A stretch of 64,000 nucleotides of DNA from contig CAVRFX010000016.1 in assembly GCA_963720645.1 (NCBI GenBank), forward strand, positions 62,001 to 126,000, read 5' to 3'. The notes beneath the pieces are model-generated. The model saw only the letters and a list, made by a program, of their open reading frames with translations, was not told the DNA's origin and ran no database searches. The position numbers were made by a program, and so were the translations under genes. Positions 54,764 to 62,727 of this stretch are shown here, one piece after another. This DNA comes from RYN-230 sp963720645 (GTDB lineage Bacteria > Actinomycetota > Actinomycetes > Streptosporangiales > Streptosporangiaceae). Every line of letters begins with the position of its first letter. Within the stretch, counting starts at the first letter, position 1.

Positions 54764-55177
54764 CTAGCGGGGATGGGGGCGCGAACGTAGTTCCCGCAGC
54801 CGGTGCCGTGCGTCGTCGGCGGGGATGCCCATGATCGCCGCGATCAGGTCCCAGCTCATGCCGAGATGCGAGGCGGCGTCGAGCAGGTCGGCTTCGAGCG
54901 CGTCCAGGTGGAGCCGCAGATTGCCGAGGAGGGCCAGGCTGGCCCCCAGATCCAGCGGCCCGGGGGCGGGCTGGGCCCCGTAGCGGGCCGCCAGGCGGAC
55001 CCCGGCGACGGCCCGGACGTCGTCCAGGGTGCGGGACAGCGACGGATCGGGGACAGGCCCCTGCGCCCGGCCCGAGAGGCGGAAGCGGGCCGCGTCCAGC
55101 ACCTCACGGTCCGGGCGGCTCTCCCAGCTGGCCCCGTCCGGCCCGGCCAGGCTTTCGTCGGGTTCGTGTGCGAGCAC
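54764..55177 (-). CDS. Hypothetical helical protein with an HTH-like end
   Basis: This 137-residue protein is of unknown family. The C-terminal third (LEADLLDAASHLGMSWDLIA, then AIMGIPADDARHRLRELR) looks like a sigma-region-4/AsnC-like helix-turn-helix. Upstream is a helical segment (LGASLALLGNLRLHLDAL). It may be a small DNA-binding protein. GTG 55177 follows GGGAG. The following 55178-55410 gap shows no gene. Confidence 0.6.
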   Translation of the reverse strand: MLAHEPDESLAGPDGASWESRPDREVLDAARFRLSGRAQGPVPDPSLSRTLDDVRAVAGVRLAARYGAQPAPGPLDLGASLALLGNLRLHLDALEADLLDAASHLGMSWDLIAAIMGIPADDARHRLRELRSRPHPR

Positions 55178-55410
55178 GGCTCTACTCCCGCTGCCATATC
55201 TGACAGAGGTAGCCGCGCTGCTGGGCTACGTCCTGAGGCGCGTTCCGCCGGGGCGGCCCGCGCCCTGGAATTATGGTCACGGCGGTGAGCGCAGTCAAAC
55301 AGGAACCGCCCGGCCGCCCGGACAGGCCCGAGGTACGGCCGACCGGGCGCCCGGACAGGCCGGAACGGCCGCCCGCGCCGCGCAGGCGACCGTCCCAGGA
55401 ACAGAGCGGG

Positions 55411-56421
55411 CTAGGGCTGGAGCACGATGCGTGCCCGGGCCTTGCCGTGCAGGACTTCGTCGATGGACTGGTTGACCGCCTCCAGCGGGCGGGTTTCGGA
55501 CACGACCCGGGTCCGGCCCTGGCGGTGCAGGCCGAAGACGGTGGCCAGGTCGGCGCGGGTGCCCACGATCGACCCGATGATCGAGGTGCCGTTCAGGACG
55601 GTGTCGAAGACGGGGATCTGCAGCGTGCCAGCGGCGGGGAGGGCGACCAGCACGAGCCGGCCGCCGCGGCGCAGCCCGGCGTAGGCGGTCGCGAAGGATT
55701 TGTCGTCCACGGCCAGCCCGATCGCCACGCTCGCCCCGCCGTGCGCCTGGAGCACCGCGGCCGGATCCTCGGCCCGGGCGTCGATCACCAGGTCCGCCCC
55801 GAGGTCGGTGGCCAGCTGCAGCTTCTCGTCGGTGATGTCGATGGCGGCCACGGTGCCGCCGAAAATCTTGGCGTACTGCAGGGCGAGGTGCCCGAGGCCG
55901 CCGATGCCGGAGATGGCCACCAGGTCGCCGGGCCGGACGTTGCCCACCTTGACCGCCTTGTAGGTGGTGACACCTGCGCAGGTCAGCGGGGCGGCGTTGA
56001 CCGGGTCGATGCCGTCCGGGACCGGGGCGGCGAAGGCCGCCTCCGCGAGGAAGTACTCAGCGAAGCCGCCGTCGACCGAGTAGCCGGTGTTGCGCTGCAT
56101 CAGGCACAGCGTCTCCCAGCCGGTCAGGCACTGCTCGCAGGTGCCGCACGCGTAGCCCAGCCAGGGCACCGCAACCCGCTGCCCCACCTGCGGGCTGGTC
56201 ACGCCCTCGCCGGCCGCGTGCACGATGCCGACTCCTTCGTGGCCGGGGACGAACGGAGGAGCAGGCTTTACCGGCCAGTCGCCCTGGGCGGCATGGATGT
56301 CGGTGTGGCACAGCCCGGACGCCTCCAGCCGGACCACCACCTGGCCCGGGCCGGGCTCAGGAACCGGCCGCTCCTCGATTACCAGCGGGGCGCCGAACTC
56401 ACGCACAACTGCCGCTCTCAT
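55411..56421 (-). CDS. Zinc-dependent alcohol dehydrogenase (AdhP-like)
   Basis: This 336-residue medium-chain dehydrogenase probably reduces aldehydes or oxidises primary alcohols with NAD(H). Catalytic zinc ligands are in EASGLCHTDIHAAQGDWP and VPGHEGVGIVHAAG, structural zinc cysteines in YACGTCEQCLTGWETLC, and the nucleotide fold is VAISGIGGLGHLALQYAK. All motifs are intact, unlike the broken dehydrogenase at 26.2 kb. ATG 56421 has GGGAG 7 nt upstream. It lies 12 nt after the cytochrome b gene and should share its transcript. Confidence 0.92.
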   Translation of the reverse strand: MRAAVVREFGAPLVIEERPVPEPGPGQVVVRLEASGLCHTDIHAAQGDWPVKPAPPFVPGHEGVGIVHAAGEGVTSPQVGQRVAVPWLGYACGTCEQCLTGWETLCLMQRNTGYSVDGGFAEYFLAEAAFAAPVPDGIDPVNAAPLTCAGVTTYKAVKVGNVRPGDLVAISGIGGLGHLALQYAKIFGGTVAAIDITDEKLQLATDLGADLVIDARAEDPAAVLQAHGGASVAIGLAVDDKSFATAYAGLRRGGRLVLVALPAAGTLQIPVFDTVLNGTSIIGSIVGTRADLATVFGLHRQGRTRVVSETRPLEAVNQSIDEVLHGKARARIVLQP

Positions 56422-56433
56422 CACGTGCTCCCT

Positions 56434-58296
56434 TCAGGACTTTCCGGCGGTGGCGGTGCCGACCGGGCCGGCCTTCCCCGCATCGGGAGGGTTCCCGTCG
56501 TTGTCCGGCCCGCTCCAGCGGCGCCAGACCAGCCGGTGCAGGGGGATCAGCCGCGGCACGTCCCGCAGGCCGGGGATGAACGGCACGCAGAGCAGCAACA
56601 GCGTGGCCAGGCCGGTCATGTAGACGGCGATCATGTTGACGTTGGCCGAAGCGGACCAGCCCGGGACCTGGTACCAGAGCGTGTACAGCCACAGCCACGG
56701 CTGGCCGGGGTAGCTGCCGGTCTCATTCATCACACCCCACTGCTCACCCGACAGGTGCTGGGCGTCCGCCTGGCTGGCGAAGTAGGCCCCGTCGTTCATG
56801 AACAGCAGCGGCGCGGTGAAGTTGGTGCCGTAGAACGGCTCGTTGGAAATGAGGCCGGCGTCCAGCGCCCCGCTGCGGGCCATGGTCAGCTCGTTGGCCA
56901 TCATCACCGGCACCGGCCCGTCCGCGGCGGCCGGGACGACCGGGGCGCCCCCGACGAACTTCACCTTGGTGACCGCGTTGGCGTAGGCGTTGGCCCACTT
57001 GAGCTGCTGGGCGCGCGGGGCGGCCCGGTAGGTGGCCAGCGCGCTGGCGAGCGCCGGGGTGGTGGGAGCAATGGTGCTCAGCGGGTGCAGCACGAAGTCC
57101 TGCGCCGGGTACAGCGGCTGGCGGACCCCGACCAGCTGAGCCGGCGAGAACAGCAGCTTCTGCACGCTGCCGGTCCCGTGGTTGTAGGGCGGCCCGTAGG
57201 TGGCGCTCCCGCTGGTGCCGTTGAGCTCGGTGGCCGACGTGGCCAGGAAGTCGGCCGGGGCCACCCGGGCCCAGCTCTGGACGGTGACCGAGGGCACGTC
57301 AGGGGAGGACAGCAGGATGGACAGGCCTACCGTGAGGGCCAGGATGACGACTCCGGCGATAGTGCCTTCCTTGAGGATGTCGTAGCGCCGCGTCCGGCCG
57401 CGCCAGGGTGCCGCATCCTTCGCGTTCAGGGCGCGGCGGCGCTGCCGGTAGCTGCCCTGCCCCGGCAGGCGGATGCCGGCCGGCATCGGGTGCGAAACCC
57501 CGCGGACCCGGACCAGCAGGACGTGCCCGCCGATAAACGCGACCAGCACGATCGGGATCAGCACGATGTGCCACATCAGCATCTGGCCGAAATTCATGAT
57601 GTTGAAGAACGCGCCGACCCCGACCGGGTTGAAGGCGTCCTTCCCGCTGGCCGAGATCCATTGCGAGTCGAAATTCTGCTGGGAAACGTACCCGGTGAAG
57701 CACTCGATGACCGAGAGGAGGAAGGCGAGCACGCCGGTGACCCAGGTCAGGGCCCTCTTCCCGCGCCAGGCCGCCATCCAGAACTTACCCCAGAGGTGGA
57801 TCACCAGCAGTGCCATGAAGAGCTCAACGCTCCACAGGTGCAGGCTGTTGAAGAAGTGGCCAACCGGGTTGTAGTGCCACCAGTCGGGACCACCCAGGGC
57901 GAGGGCGAATCCGGAGACGACCGCCACGCCGAACGCGACCAGGGACCCCACGCCGAACACGTAGATCCAGGAGGCCACGTAGGCGGGCTGGCGGTCAGGC
58001 AGCAGCTTGCCGGGCGGCAGGACCCGGGTGGCGAAGCGCCGGACCCGGCTCGTCCACATGTTGCGGTCCTCGTCGTCGCCAGCGGCCTCCGCCTGGGTGT
58101 CGGGCTCCTCCTCGGAGACCGGCGGATAGGTGCGCCCCCTGGGGAATGGCAGCAGCAGCGCCACACCGAAGATCACCACCATGACCGCGATCAGGACCAG
58201 ATTGGCGACCGACACGGTGAAGATTGACCAGTGCAGATAGGTGCCCGGGTGGTCAAGATTAATAGGCGCAGAAGCTATGTCCGTGGGCGATCTCAT
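56434..58296 (-). CDS. Stand-alone cytochrome b-type membrane protein
   Basis: This is a 620-residue protein. An extra N-terminal helix (VANLVLIAVMVVIFGVALLL) and an acidic linker precede a cytochrome b/b6 four-helix core. The heme histidine pairs are visible in SLHLWSVELFMALLVIHLWG and MLMWHIVLIPIVLVAFIGGH, each pair about 14 residues apart. A large extracytoplasmic insertion (about 350-560) and a last helix follow. No Rieske or cytochrome c gene is adjacent; the alcohol dehydrogenase is. It may pass quinol electrons to an unknown partner. ATG 58296 follows GGAG. A DosR-like site lies 95 nt upstream. Confidence 0.8.
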   Translation of the reverse strand: MRSPTDIASAPINLDHPGTYLHWSIFTVSVANLVLIAVMVVIFGVALLLPFPRGRTYPPVSEEEPDTQAEAAGDDEDRNMWTSRVRRFATRVLPPGKLLPDRQPAYVASWIYVFGVGSLVAFGVAVVSGFALALGGPDWWHYNPVGHFFNSLHLWSVELFMALLVIHLWGKFWMAAWRGKRALTWVTGVLAFLLSVIECFTGYVSQQNFDSQWISASGKDAFNPVGVGAFFNIMNFGQMLMWHIVLIPIVLVAFIGGHVLLVRVRGVSHPMPAGIRLPGQGSYRQRRRALNAKDAAPWRGRTRRYDILKEGTIAGVVILALTVGLSILLSSPDVPSVTVQSWARVAPADFLATSATELNGTSGSATYGPPYNHGTGSVQKLLFSPAQLVGVRQPLYPAQDFVLHPLSTIAPTTPALASALATYRAAPRAQQLKWANAYANAVTKVKFVGGAPVVPAAADGPVPVMMANELTMARSGALDAGLISNEPFYGTNFTAPLLFMNDGAYFASQADAQHLSGEQWGVMNETGSYPGQPWLWLYTLWYQVPGWSASANVNMIAVYMTGLATLLLLCVPFIPGLRDVPRLIPLHRLVWRRWSGPDNDGNPPDAGKAGPVGTATAGKS

Positions 58297-58390
58297 AGAG
58301 GTCTCCTAGTACAGGCCCAGAAAACTAGTGACTGGCACAGGATGACCTGGCAGGTCACAGGCCGGCCAGGGATGTCGGTCATGGACCCCG

Positions 58391-58404
58391 GGGACCTTGG
58401 TCCC
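58391..58404. promoter_or_regulatory. Best DosR-box match, upstream of the cytochrome b gene
   Basis: GGGAC-CTTG-GTCCC has both five-base arms of the DosR core intact, and the palindrome extends to GGGGACC/GGTCCCC. It lies 95 nt upstream of the cytochrome b ATG and 1.7 kb from a DevS-type kinase gene. Control by the DevR-like regulator is inferred. Confidence 0.55.
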
Positions 58405-58454
58405 CCACTCGTAAAGAAGTAGTTAAGGCCGCGGTCAAAAAAGAGAAATAAAGA

Positions 58455-58490
58455 GCCGGCTGGCCGGGATCGGGATCCCGGCCAGCCGGC
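58455..58490 (-). terminator. Intrinsic terminator of the 58508-59098 membrane-protein gene
   Basis: A perfect 16-bp stem (58455-58470 with 58475-58490) has a 4-nt loop. Read on the minus strand it is followed by a T-rich run (about 58432-58454), giving a classical Rho-independent terminator just after the stop of the upstream minus-strand gene. Confidence 0.85.
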
Positions 58491-58507
58491 CTGGGGGGCG
58501 GGGCCGC

Positions 58508-59098
58508 TTAGGCGGTCACGGTGCTGGTGTGGGTGGTCTTGGCGAGCACTTCGGTTTCGGCCGGGACGCGGCGCTCGTGCACCAGGCCGAGGATCGACAA
58601 GATCAGCAGCAGGCCGGCGCCGATGAAGGACGCGATCGCGCCGAACAGGGCGATCTGGCCGATCTGCCAGAATCCGTAGGCCTCCAGCAGCATCGACCGC
58701 AGCGTGGTGCCGCGGAACACGGTCTGGACCAGGGCGGCCAGCGCGGTGTTCTTGGGCTGGGCCAGCGAGGCGGCGGACAGCTGGGAGTAGGTCTTGCCCT
58801 GGCCCATTTCGGCCAGGTGGACCGCGATGAAGTGGTCGGCGTAGGCCTTGGCCTGCGCGCCGGTGGTCATGACCTGCCCGGCGTAGACGCCCATCGCGGC
58901 CTGGTCAGAGGCCGGCAGCGCCTTGAACTCGGGGTTGCCCGTCGTCGGGAAGACGATCTTCTGGGCGGACAGCTGGCTGGTGACCTGGCTGTTGGCGTAG
59001 GAGTGCCCCCACAGCAGCAGCACCCCCGCGACCAGCAGGACCGCCGCCAGGACGAGCCCGCCCACGCTGACTAGTGCATCGAAAGTCTTGCGGCGCAT
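58508..59098 (-). CDS. Two-helix membrane protein of unknown function
   Basis: This is a 196-residue protein. A membrane helix near the N-terminus (VGGLVLAAVLLVAGVLLLWG) is followed by an extracytoplasmic domain of about 100 residues (IVFPTTGNPEFKALPASDQA, VMTTGAQAKAYADHFIAVHL), then a second helix (IGQIALFGAIASFIGAGLLL) and a short tail. No family is recognised. ATG 59098 is fixed by AAGGAGG 8 nt upstream. Two regulatory-looking palindromes lie about 95-130 nt upstream, and it has its own terminator. The setting suggests a DevR-controlled envelope protein. Confidence 0.75.
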   Translation of the reverse strand: MRRKTFDALVSVGGLVLAAVLLVAGVLLLWGHSYANSQVTSQLSAQKIVFPTTGNPEFKALPASDQAAMGVYAGQVMTTGAQAKAYADHFIAVHLAEMGQGKTYSQLSAASLAQPKNTALAALVQTVFRGTTLRSMLLEAYGFWQIGQIALFGAIASFIGAGLLLILSILGLVHERRVPAETEVLAKTTHTSTVTA

Positions 59099-59191
59099 TG
59101 GTAATGCCTCCTTGCTGGGCACCGGGCCCCCGCGGGCCCGGCTGAAGAACTTTCGTCGCTCGCAGCTTCCCGCCCAGCGGGGGAGGGGGCA

Positions 59192-59205
59192 GGGTCACGT
59201 GACCC
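59192..59205. promoter_or_regulatory. 14-bp palindrome GGGTCACGTGACCC
   Basis: This perfect palindrome stands 94 nt upstream of the 59098 start, the same distance as the other DosR-like sites in the window. Its arms resemble but do not match the DosR core, so another dimeric regulator is possible. Confidence 0.45.
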
Positions 59206-59214
59206 GCTCCGGAA

Positions 59215-59228
59215 AGGACTTGAGTCAC
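59215..59228. promoter_or_regulatory. Degenerate DosR-like box AGGAC-TTGA-GTCAC
   Basis: The centre ACTTGAGT closely follows the consensus ACTWWAGT, with GGAC and GTC retained in the arms but two outer bases changed. It lies 117 nt upstream of the 59098 start and 9 nt from the palindrome at 59192-59205. Confidence 0.35.
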
Positions 59229-59266
59229 CGGCCTGGCGGGCCTTGGTCGGGGATGCGGCGGGACTG

Positions 59267-59887
59267 TCAGTGCGTCCGCTTTGTCCACAAAGGTTCGACG
59301 GCCGACCACTCCGAGGCCCAGCCTGATATCCGGCGGCGGTCCAGCAGGCTCCGGGCCAGCCAGTTCACGCCGAGCAGCAGCACCGCCAGGATGGCGGGGG
59401 TGAGCGCGACGACCGCGATGACCCGGCTCGCGATCTGGCCCTCCCCGATCGGCGGGTAGACCAGCTGGCCGGGGCGGTTGACCCAGATCATCACCGGGCG
59501 CCCGGCGCGGCTGCCCACGGCGGCGGGCACCTCACCGACGCGCTGCTGCCCGTCGGGCGCGGTCCACCGCGCCCGGGCCCAGGCCAGCTGCGACGTCGCG
59601 TACAGCGGATCATCTGAGTTCCGCGAGACCTTGTGCAGCAGCACGGCGGGGATATGGAACTCCGCCGCCCGCTCGGCCCGGGCGACCCGGAGCGACGCGT
59701 CATTGGTCAGATGGCCCAGGCCGATGGCGGCCAGCGGGCTGGCGATGAGGAAGGCCAGCACCAGCCCGAGCCGTACCCAGGCCTCAGCCCGGTCGCAACC
59801 CCGGCGAAGGGGGTTGGCGTCCAGGCCCATCCGGCGGCCAAGCGCCGCACCCCAGCGCCTGAGCGTCCGCGTCACGCTCACCATCAT
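59267..59887 (-). CDS. Rv1733c-family membrane protein
   Basis: This 206-residue protein has two membrane helices flanking an outer domain: NPLRRGCDRAEAWVRLGLVL, then FLIASPLAAIGLGHL, an extracytoplasmic part (LGEVPAAVGSRAGRPVMIWV-like, here VGEVPAAVGSRAGRPVMIWV) and VIAVVALTPAILAVLLLGVN. The N-terminal NPL-R-xDR-E pattern and topology match mycobacterial Rv1733c, a member of the DosR regulon. ATG 59887 follows AGAGGTG. It is divergent from the DevS-like kinase, with 211 nt between the starts. Confidence 0.82.
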   Translation of the reverse strand: MMVSVTRTLRRWGAALGRRMGLDANPLRRGCDRAEAWVRLGLVLAFLIASPLAAIGLGHLTNDASLRVARAERAAEFHIPAVLLHKVSRNSDDPLYATSQLAWARARWTAPDGQQRVGEVPAAVGSRAGRPVMIWVNRPGQLVYPPIGEGQIASRVIAVVALTPAILAVLLLGVNWLARSLLDRRRISGWASEWSAVEPLWTKRTH

Positions 59888-60098
59888 CACCTCTGGCCGG
59901 GACCGCTCCGAACGTCACCCCGGGTTTCCTGGCCCAGGGGCCGATCCCGCGGCGAGCCATTTGCGCCCCGCCCGGGGGTTTTCCCTGGCAGATTGCCGGT
60001 TGCGGGAACGCCAAGCCACTACAGACAGCACAACGGCCAGGCGATACCGTTGGTTCAGAGCTTACGCATATGCCAAGTATCTCCCGGGGAGGGAGCCG

Positions 60099-61799
60099 GT
60101 GGAGCCGACGGATCCGCATCTGGCGCTGCCACAGCTGCGCCTGGACGATCTGCTCACCGAGCTCCAGGCCCGGCTGCAGACCGTGCTGGCCACCCGGGAC
60201 CGGGTCTACACGCTGCTGGAAGCGGTCGTCGCCGTCGGCACCAACCTCGACCTGGAGATGGTCCTCAAGCAGATCGTCGAGGCCGCGATCACGCTGGTCC
60301 GGGCCCGCTACGGCGCGCTCGGGATCATCGCCGAAGGCGGCCGCCTGCTCGAGTTCGTCCCGGTCGGCCTGGGGGATGAGGAGATCGCGGCCATCCATCA
60401 CTGGCCGGAAGGCCGCGGCCTGCTCGGCGCGCTGATCACCAACCCGCGCCCGCTGCGGCTGCCCGACATCTCGGCCAGCCCCAAGTCGAGCGGCTTCCCG
60501 GCCGGGCATCCGCCCATGCGCACCTTCCTCGGCGTTCCGGTCCGGGTCCGGGACGAGGTCTACGGCAACCTCTACCTGACCGAGAAGGAGGGCGGCGCCG
60601 AGTTCGACGAGGAGGACGAGGCACTGCTGGTGGCACTGGCCGCGGCGGCCGGCGTGGCGATCGACAACGCCAAGCTGTATGAGGAGGCCCGCCGCCAGCA
60701 GCGCTGGCTGCGGGCCAGCAGCGAGGTGACCAGGAGGCTGCTGTCCGGCTCCGCCCCGGATGAGGTGCTGGCCCTGGTCACGCAGCAGGCGCTGGAAATG
60801 TCCGGCGCCGACCTGGTCGTACTGGCGCTGCCCACCCCCGACCGCCAGGCGCTGGTCATCCAGCACGCAGCCGGAGTGGGCGCACCGGAGGCCCTCGGGC
60901 TGGTCCTCCCGGTCAGCGCCTCCGTGTCCGGCGAGGTTCTGTCCTCCGGTGAAGCGGTCATCCTGCAGGACTTCGGCCATGACGAGCGGGTGGCCGGCGC
61001 CGCACGCGAGCACATGCCGCTGGGGCCGGCCATCATCCTCCCGCTCGGTGCGCCGGGCGACGTCCGCGGCGTGTTCACGGTCGGCCGCGACACCGGGGCG
61101 ATGCCGCTGGCCCCGGAGGCGGTGGAGATGGTCCAGACGTTCGCGGCCCAGGCGGCCATCGCGCTGGAACTCGCCGAGCACCGCCAGGACGCGGAGCGGC
61201 TGGCTATCCTCTCCGACCGCGACCGGATCGCGCGTGACCTGCACGACCTGGTTATCCAGCGGCTCTACGCCACCGGGATGTCACTGCAGGGCGCGATGCC
61301 GCTGCTGAACCGGCCTGAGGCGGCGACCCGGGTGAGCAGCGCGGTGGATGCCCTCGACGAGACGATCCGGGAGATCCGCTCCGCCATCTTCTCGCTCCAG
61401 TCGCGGGGCGAGGCCAAGCAGAACGGGCTGCGCGCCCAGGTGCTCGAGGTCGTGGACCAGATGACCCCCGCCCTCGGGTTCGCCCCGTCCCTGCGGCTGG
61501 TCGGGCCGCTCGACGAGGCCGTGCCCGCGGACACGGCCGAGCAGATGCTCAGCGCGCTGCGCGAATCCCTCTCGAACGCGGCCCGGCACGCCGCCGCCAG
61601 CCGGGTCGACGTGACCGTGGAGGTCGGCCCGGAGCTGGTCCTGCGGGTGCGTGACAACGGCACCGGGATGGGCCGGTCGACCCGGCGCAGCGGGCTGGCC
61701 AACATGGCCGAGCGCGCCGCCGACCTGGGCGGCAAGCTGACGGTGAACGCGGCCGAGGGCGGCGGCACCCAGCTCGACTGGCGGGTGCCGGTCAGCTGA
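60099..61799 (+). CDS. DevS/DosS-type sensor histidine kinase (two GAF domains)
   Basis: This is a 566-residue soluble kinase. The first GAF domain (about 40-200) includes GFPAGHPPMRTFLGVPVRVR; His137 aligns with the heme-ligand His of mycobacterial DosS as I recall that sequence. A second GAF domain (about 215-365) follows, then a HisKA_3 domain with ARDLHDLVIQRLYATG (phospho-His382), an N box (LRESLSNAARHAAA) and G1 (VRDNGTGMG). It probably senses O2/NO/CO or redox state and phosphorylates the adjacent DevR-like regulator. GTG 60099 has GGGGAGGGAG just upstream, and longer in-frame readings cross the divergent promoter region. Confidence 0.9.
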   Translation: MEPTDPHLALPQLRLDDLLTELQARLQTVLATRDRVYTLLEAVVAVGTNLDLEMVLKQIVEAAITLVRARYGALGIIAEGGRLLEFVPVGLGDEEIAAIHHWPEGRGLLGALITNPRPLRLPDISASPKSSGFPAGHPPMRTFLGVPVRVRDEVYGNLYLTEKEGGAEFDEEDEALLVALAAAAGVAIDNAKLYEEARRQQRWLRASSEVTRRLLSGSAPDEVLALVTQQALEMSGADLVVLALPTPDRQALVIQHAAGVGAPEALGLVLPVSASVSGEVLSSGEAVILQDFGHDERVAGAAREHMPLGPAIILPLGAPGDVRGVFTVGRDTGAMPLAPEAVEMVQTFAAQAAIALELAEHRQDAERLAILSDRDRIARDLHDLVIQRLYATGMSLQGAMPLLNRPEAATRVSSAVDALDETIREIRSAIFSLQSRGEAKQNGLRAQVLEVVDQMTPALGFAPSLRLVGPLDEAVPADTAEQMLSALRESLSNAARHAAASRVDVTVEVGPELVLRVRDNGTGMGRSTRRSGLANMAERAADLGGKLTVNAAEGGGTQLDWRVPVS

Positions 61800-61803
61800 C
61801 CGC

Positions 61804-62502
61804 TCAGCCGTCGCGGTACTCGTGGCCGGCCGCTTCAGCCTCCTGCTGATCGAAGACCCGCGCGGCGTAGGCGGCGGCCTGGGCGCGGCGTTGCATGCCG
61901 AGTTTGGCGAAGAGGGCGGAGACGTAGTTCTTGACGGTTTTCTCGGCGAGGAAGAGGCGGTCGCCGATCTGGCGGTTGGTGAGGCCTTCGCCGATGAGGG
62001 CGAGGATGCGGCGTTCTTGGTCGGTGAGGCCGGCCAGCGGGTCGGCGGCGGTGGCCTGGTCGCGCATGCGGCGCATGACGCGGCTGGCGGCTTCGGGGTC
62101 CAGCAGGGACTGGCCGGAGGCGATGGTGCGGACGGCGCCGACGAGGTCGGTGCCGCGGATCTGCTTGAGGACGTAGCCGGCGGCGCCGGCCATGATGGCG
62201 TCGAAGAGGGCTTCGTCGTCGCTGAAGCTGGTCAGCATGAGGCAGGCGAGCTGGGGCATTTTGGAGCGGATCTCGCGGCAGACGGAGACGCCGTCGCCGT
62301 CGGGGAGGCGGATGTCGAGGATGGCGACGTCGGGTTTGAGGGCGGGGATGCGGGCCAGGGCGGACGCGGCGGTGCCGGCTTCGCCGATGACGGTGATGCC
62401 GGGTTCGGCTTCGAGGAGGTCGCGGACACCCATCCGGACGATCTCATGATCATCCAGCAGGAACACCCGGATCGCCGTGCCGTTGCCCGCGTCATCCACC
62501 AT
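61804..62502 (-). CDS. DevR/DosR-type NarL-family response regulator
   Basis: This 232-residue regulator has a receiver domain (RVFLLDDHEIVRMGVRDLLE, phospho-Asp in VAILDIRLPDG, LKQIRGTDLVGAV) and a LuxR-type helix-turn-helix (LTDQERRILALIGEGLTNRQ, then AEKTVKNYVSALFAKLGMQR). Such proteins bind GGGAC-N4-GTCCC-like boxes. It converges on the kinase gene, 4 nt apart. ATG 62502 follows GAGGAG. From about codon 27 to 222 it uses CTC, CGC and AAA codons much more than neighbouring genes, while both ends look native. Confidence 0.9.
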   Translation of the reverse strand: MVDDAGNGTAIRVFLLDDHEIVRMGVRDLLEAEPGITVIGEAGTAASALARIPALKPDVAILDIRLPDGDGVSVCREIRSKMPQLACLMLTSFSDDEALFDAIMAGAAGYVLKQIRGTDLVGAVRTIASGQSLLDPEAASRVMRRMRDQATAADPLAGLTDQERRILALIGEGLTNRQIGDRLFLAEKTVKNYVSALFAKLGMQRRAQAAAYAARVFDQQEAEAAGHEYRDG

Positions 62503-62727
62503 TGGCACGCTCCTCACCCAGGCCGGGCCCGCCATAAACCCGGATACGCCACTTATGCAGGTCTTACGTGATTACAGCGTAAACCCGAACTAGCCGCCCA
62601 GCACCCCGCCGCCCTGGAACGGGGCGTCCGCGGGGAGGGTGCGGCTGCGCTGCCCGCACGCTGCTTCTAGCCTGAGCATGACAGGCCGGGAAAGGAAGCC
62701 GCGCAGGCCGCGGAAGGAGCACACGAA

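Noticed and set aside
55273..58227. Very long open frame on the plus strand over the dehydrogenase and cytochrome b genes
   Set aside because: It is the antisense shadow of two well-supported minus-strand genes, with Gly/Arg/His-rich composition and no family motif.
60435..62590. Antisense long frame over the DevR-like gene rich in Gly/Ala/Glu (plus strand 61822-62571)
   Set aside because: The opposite strand has complete receiver and LuxR motifs; the plus frame is a by-product of its NNC codon pattern.
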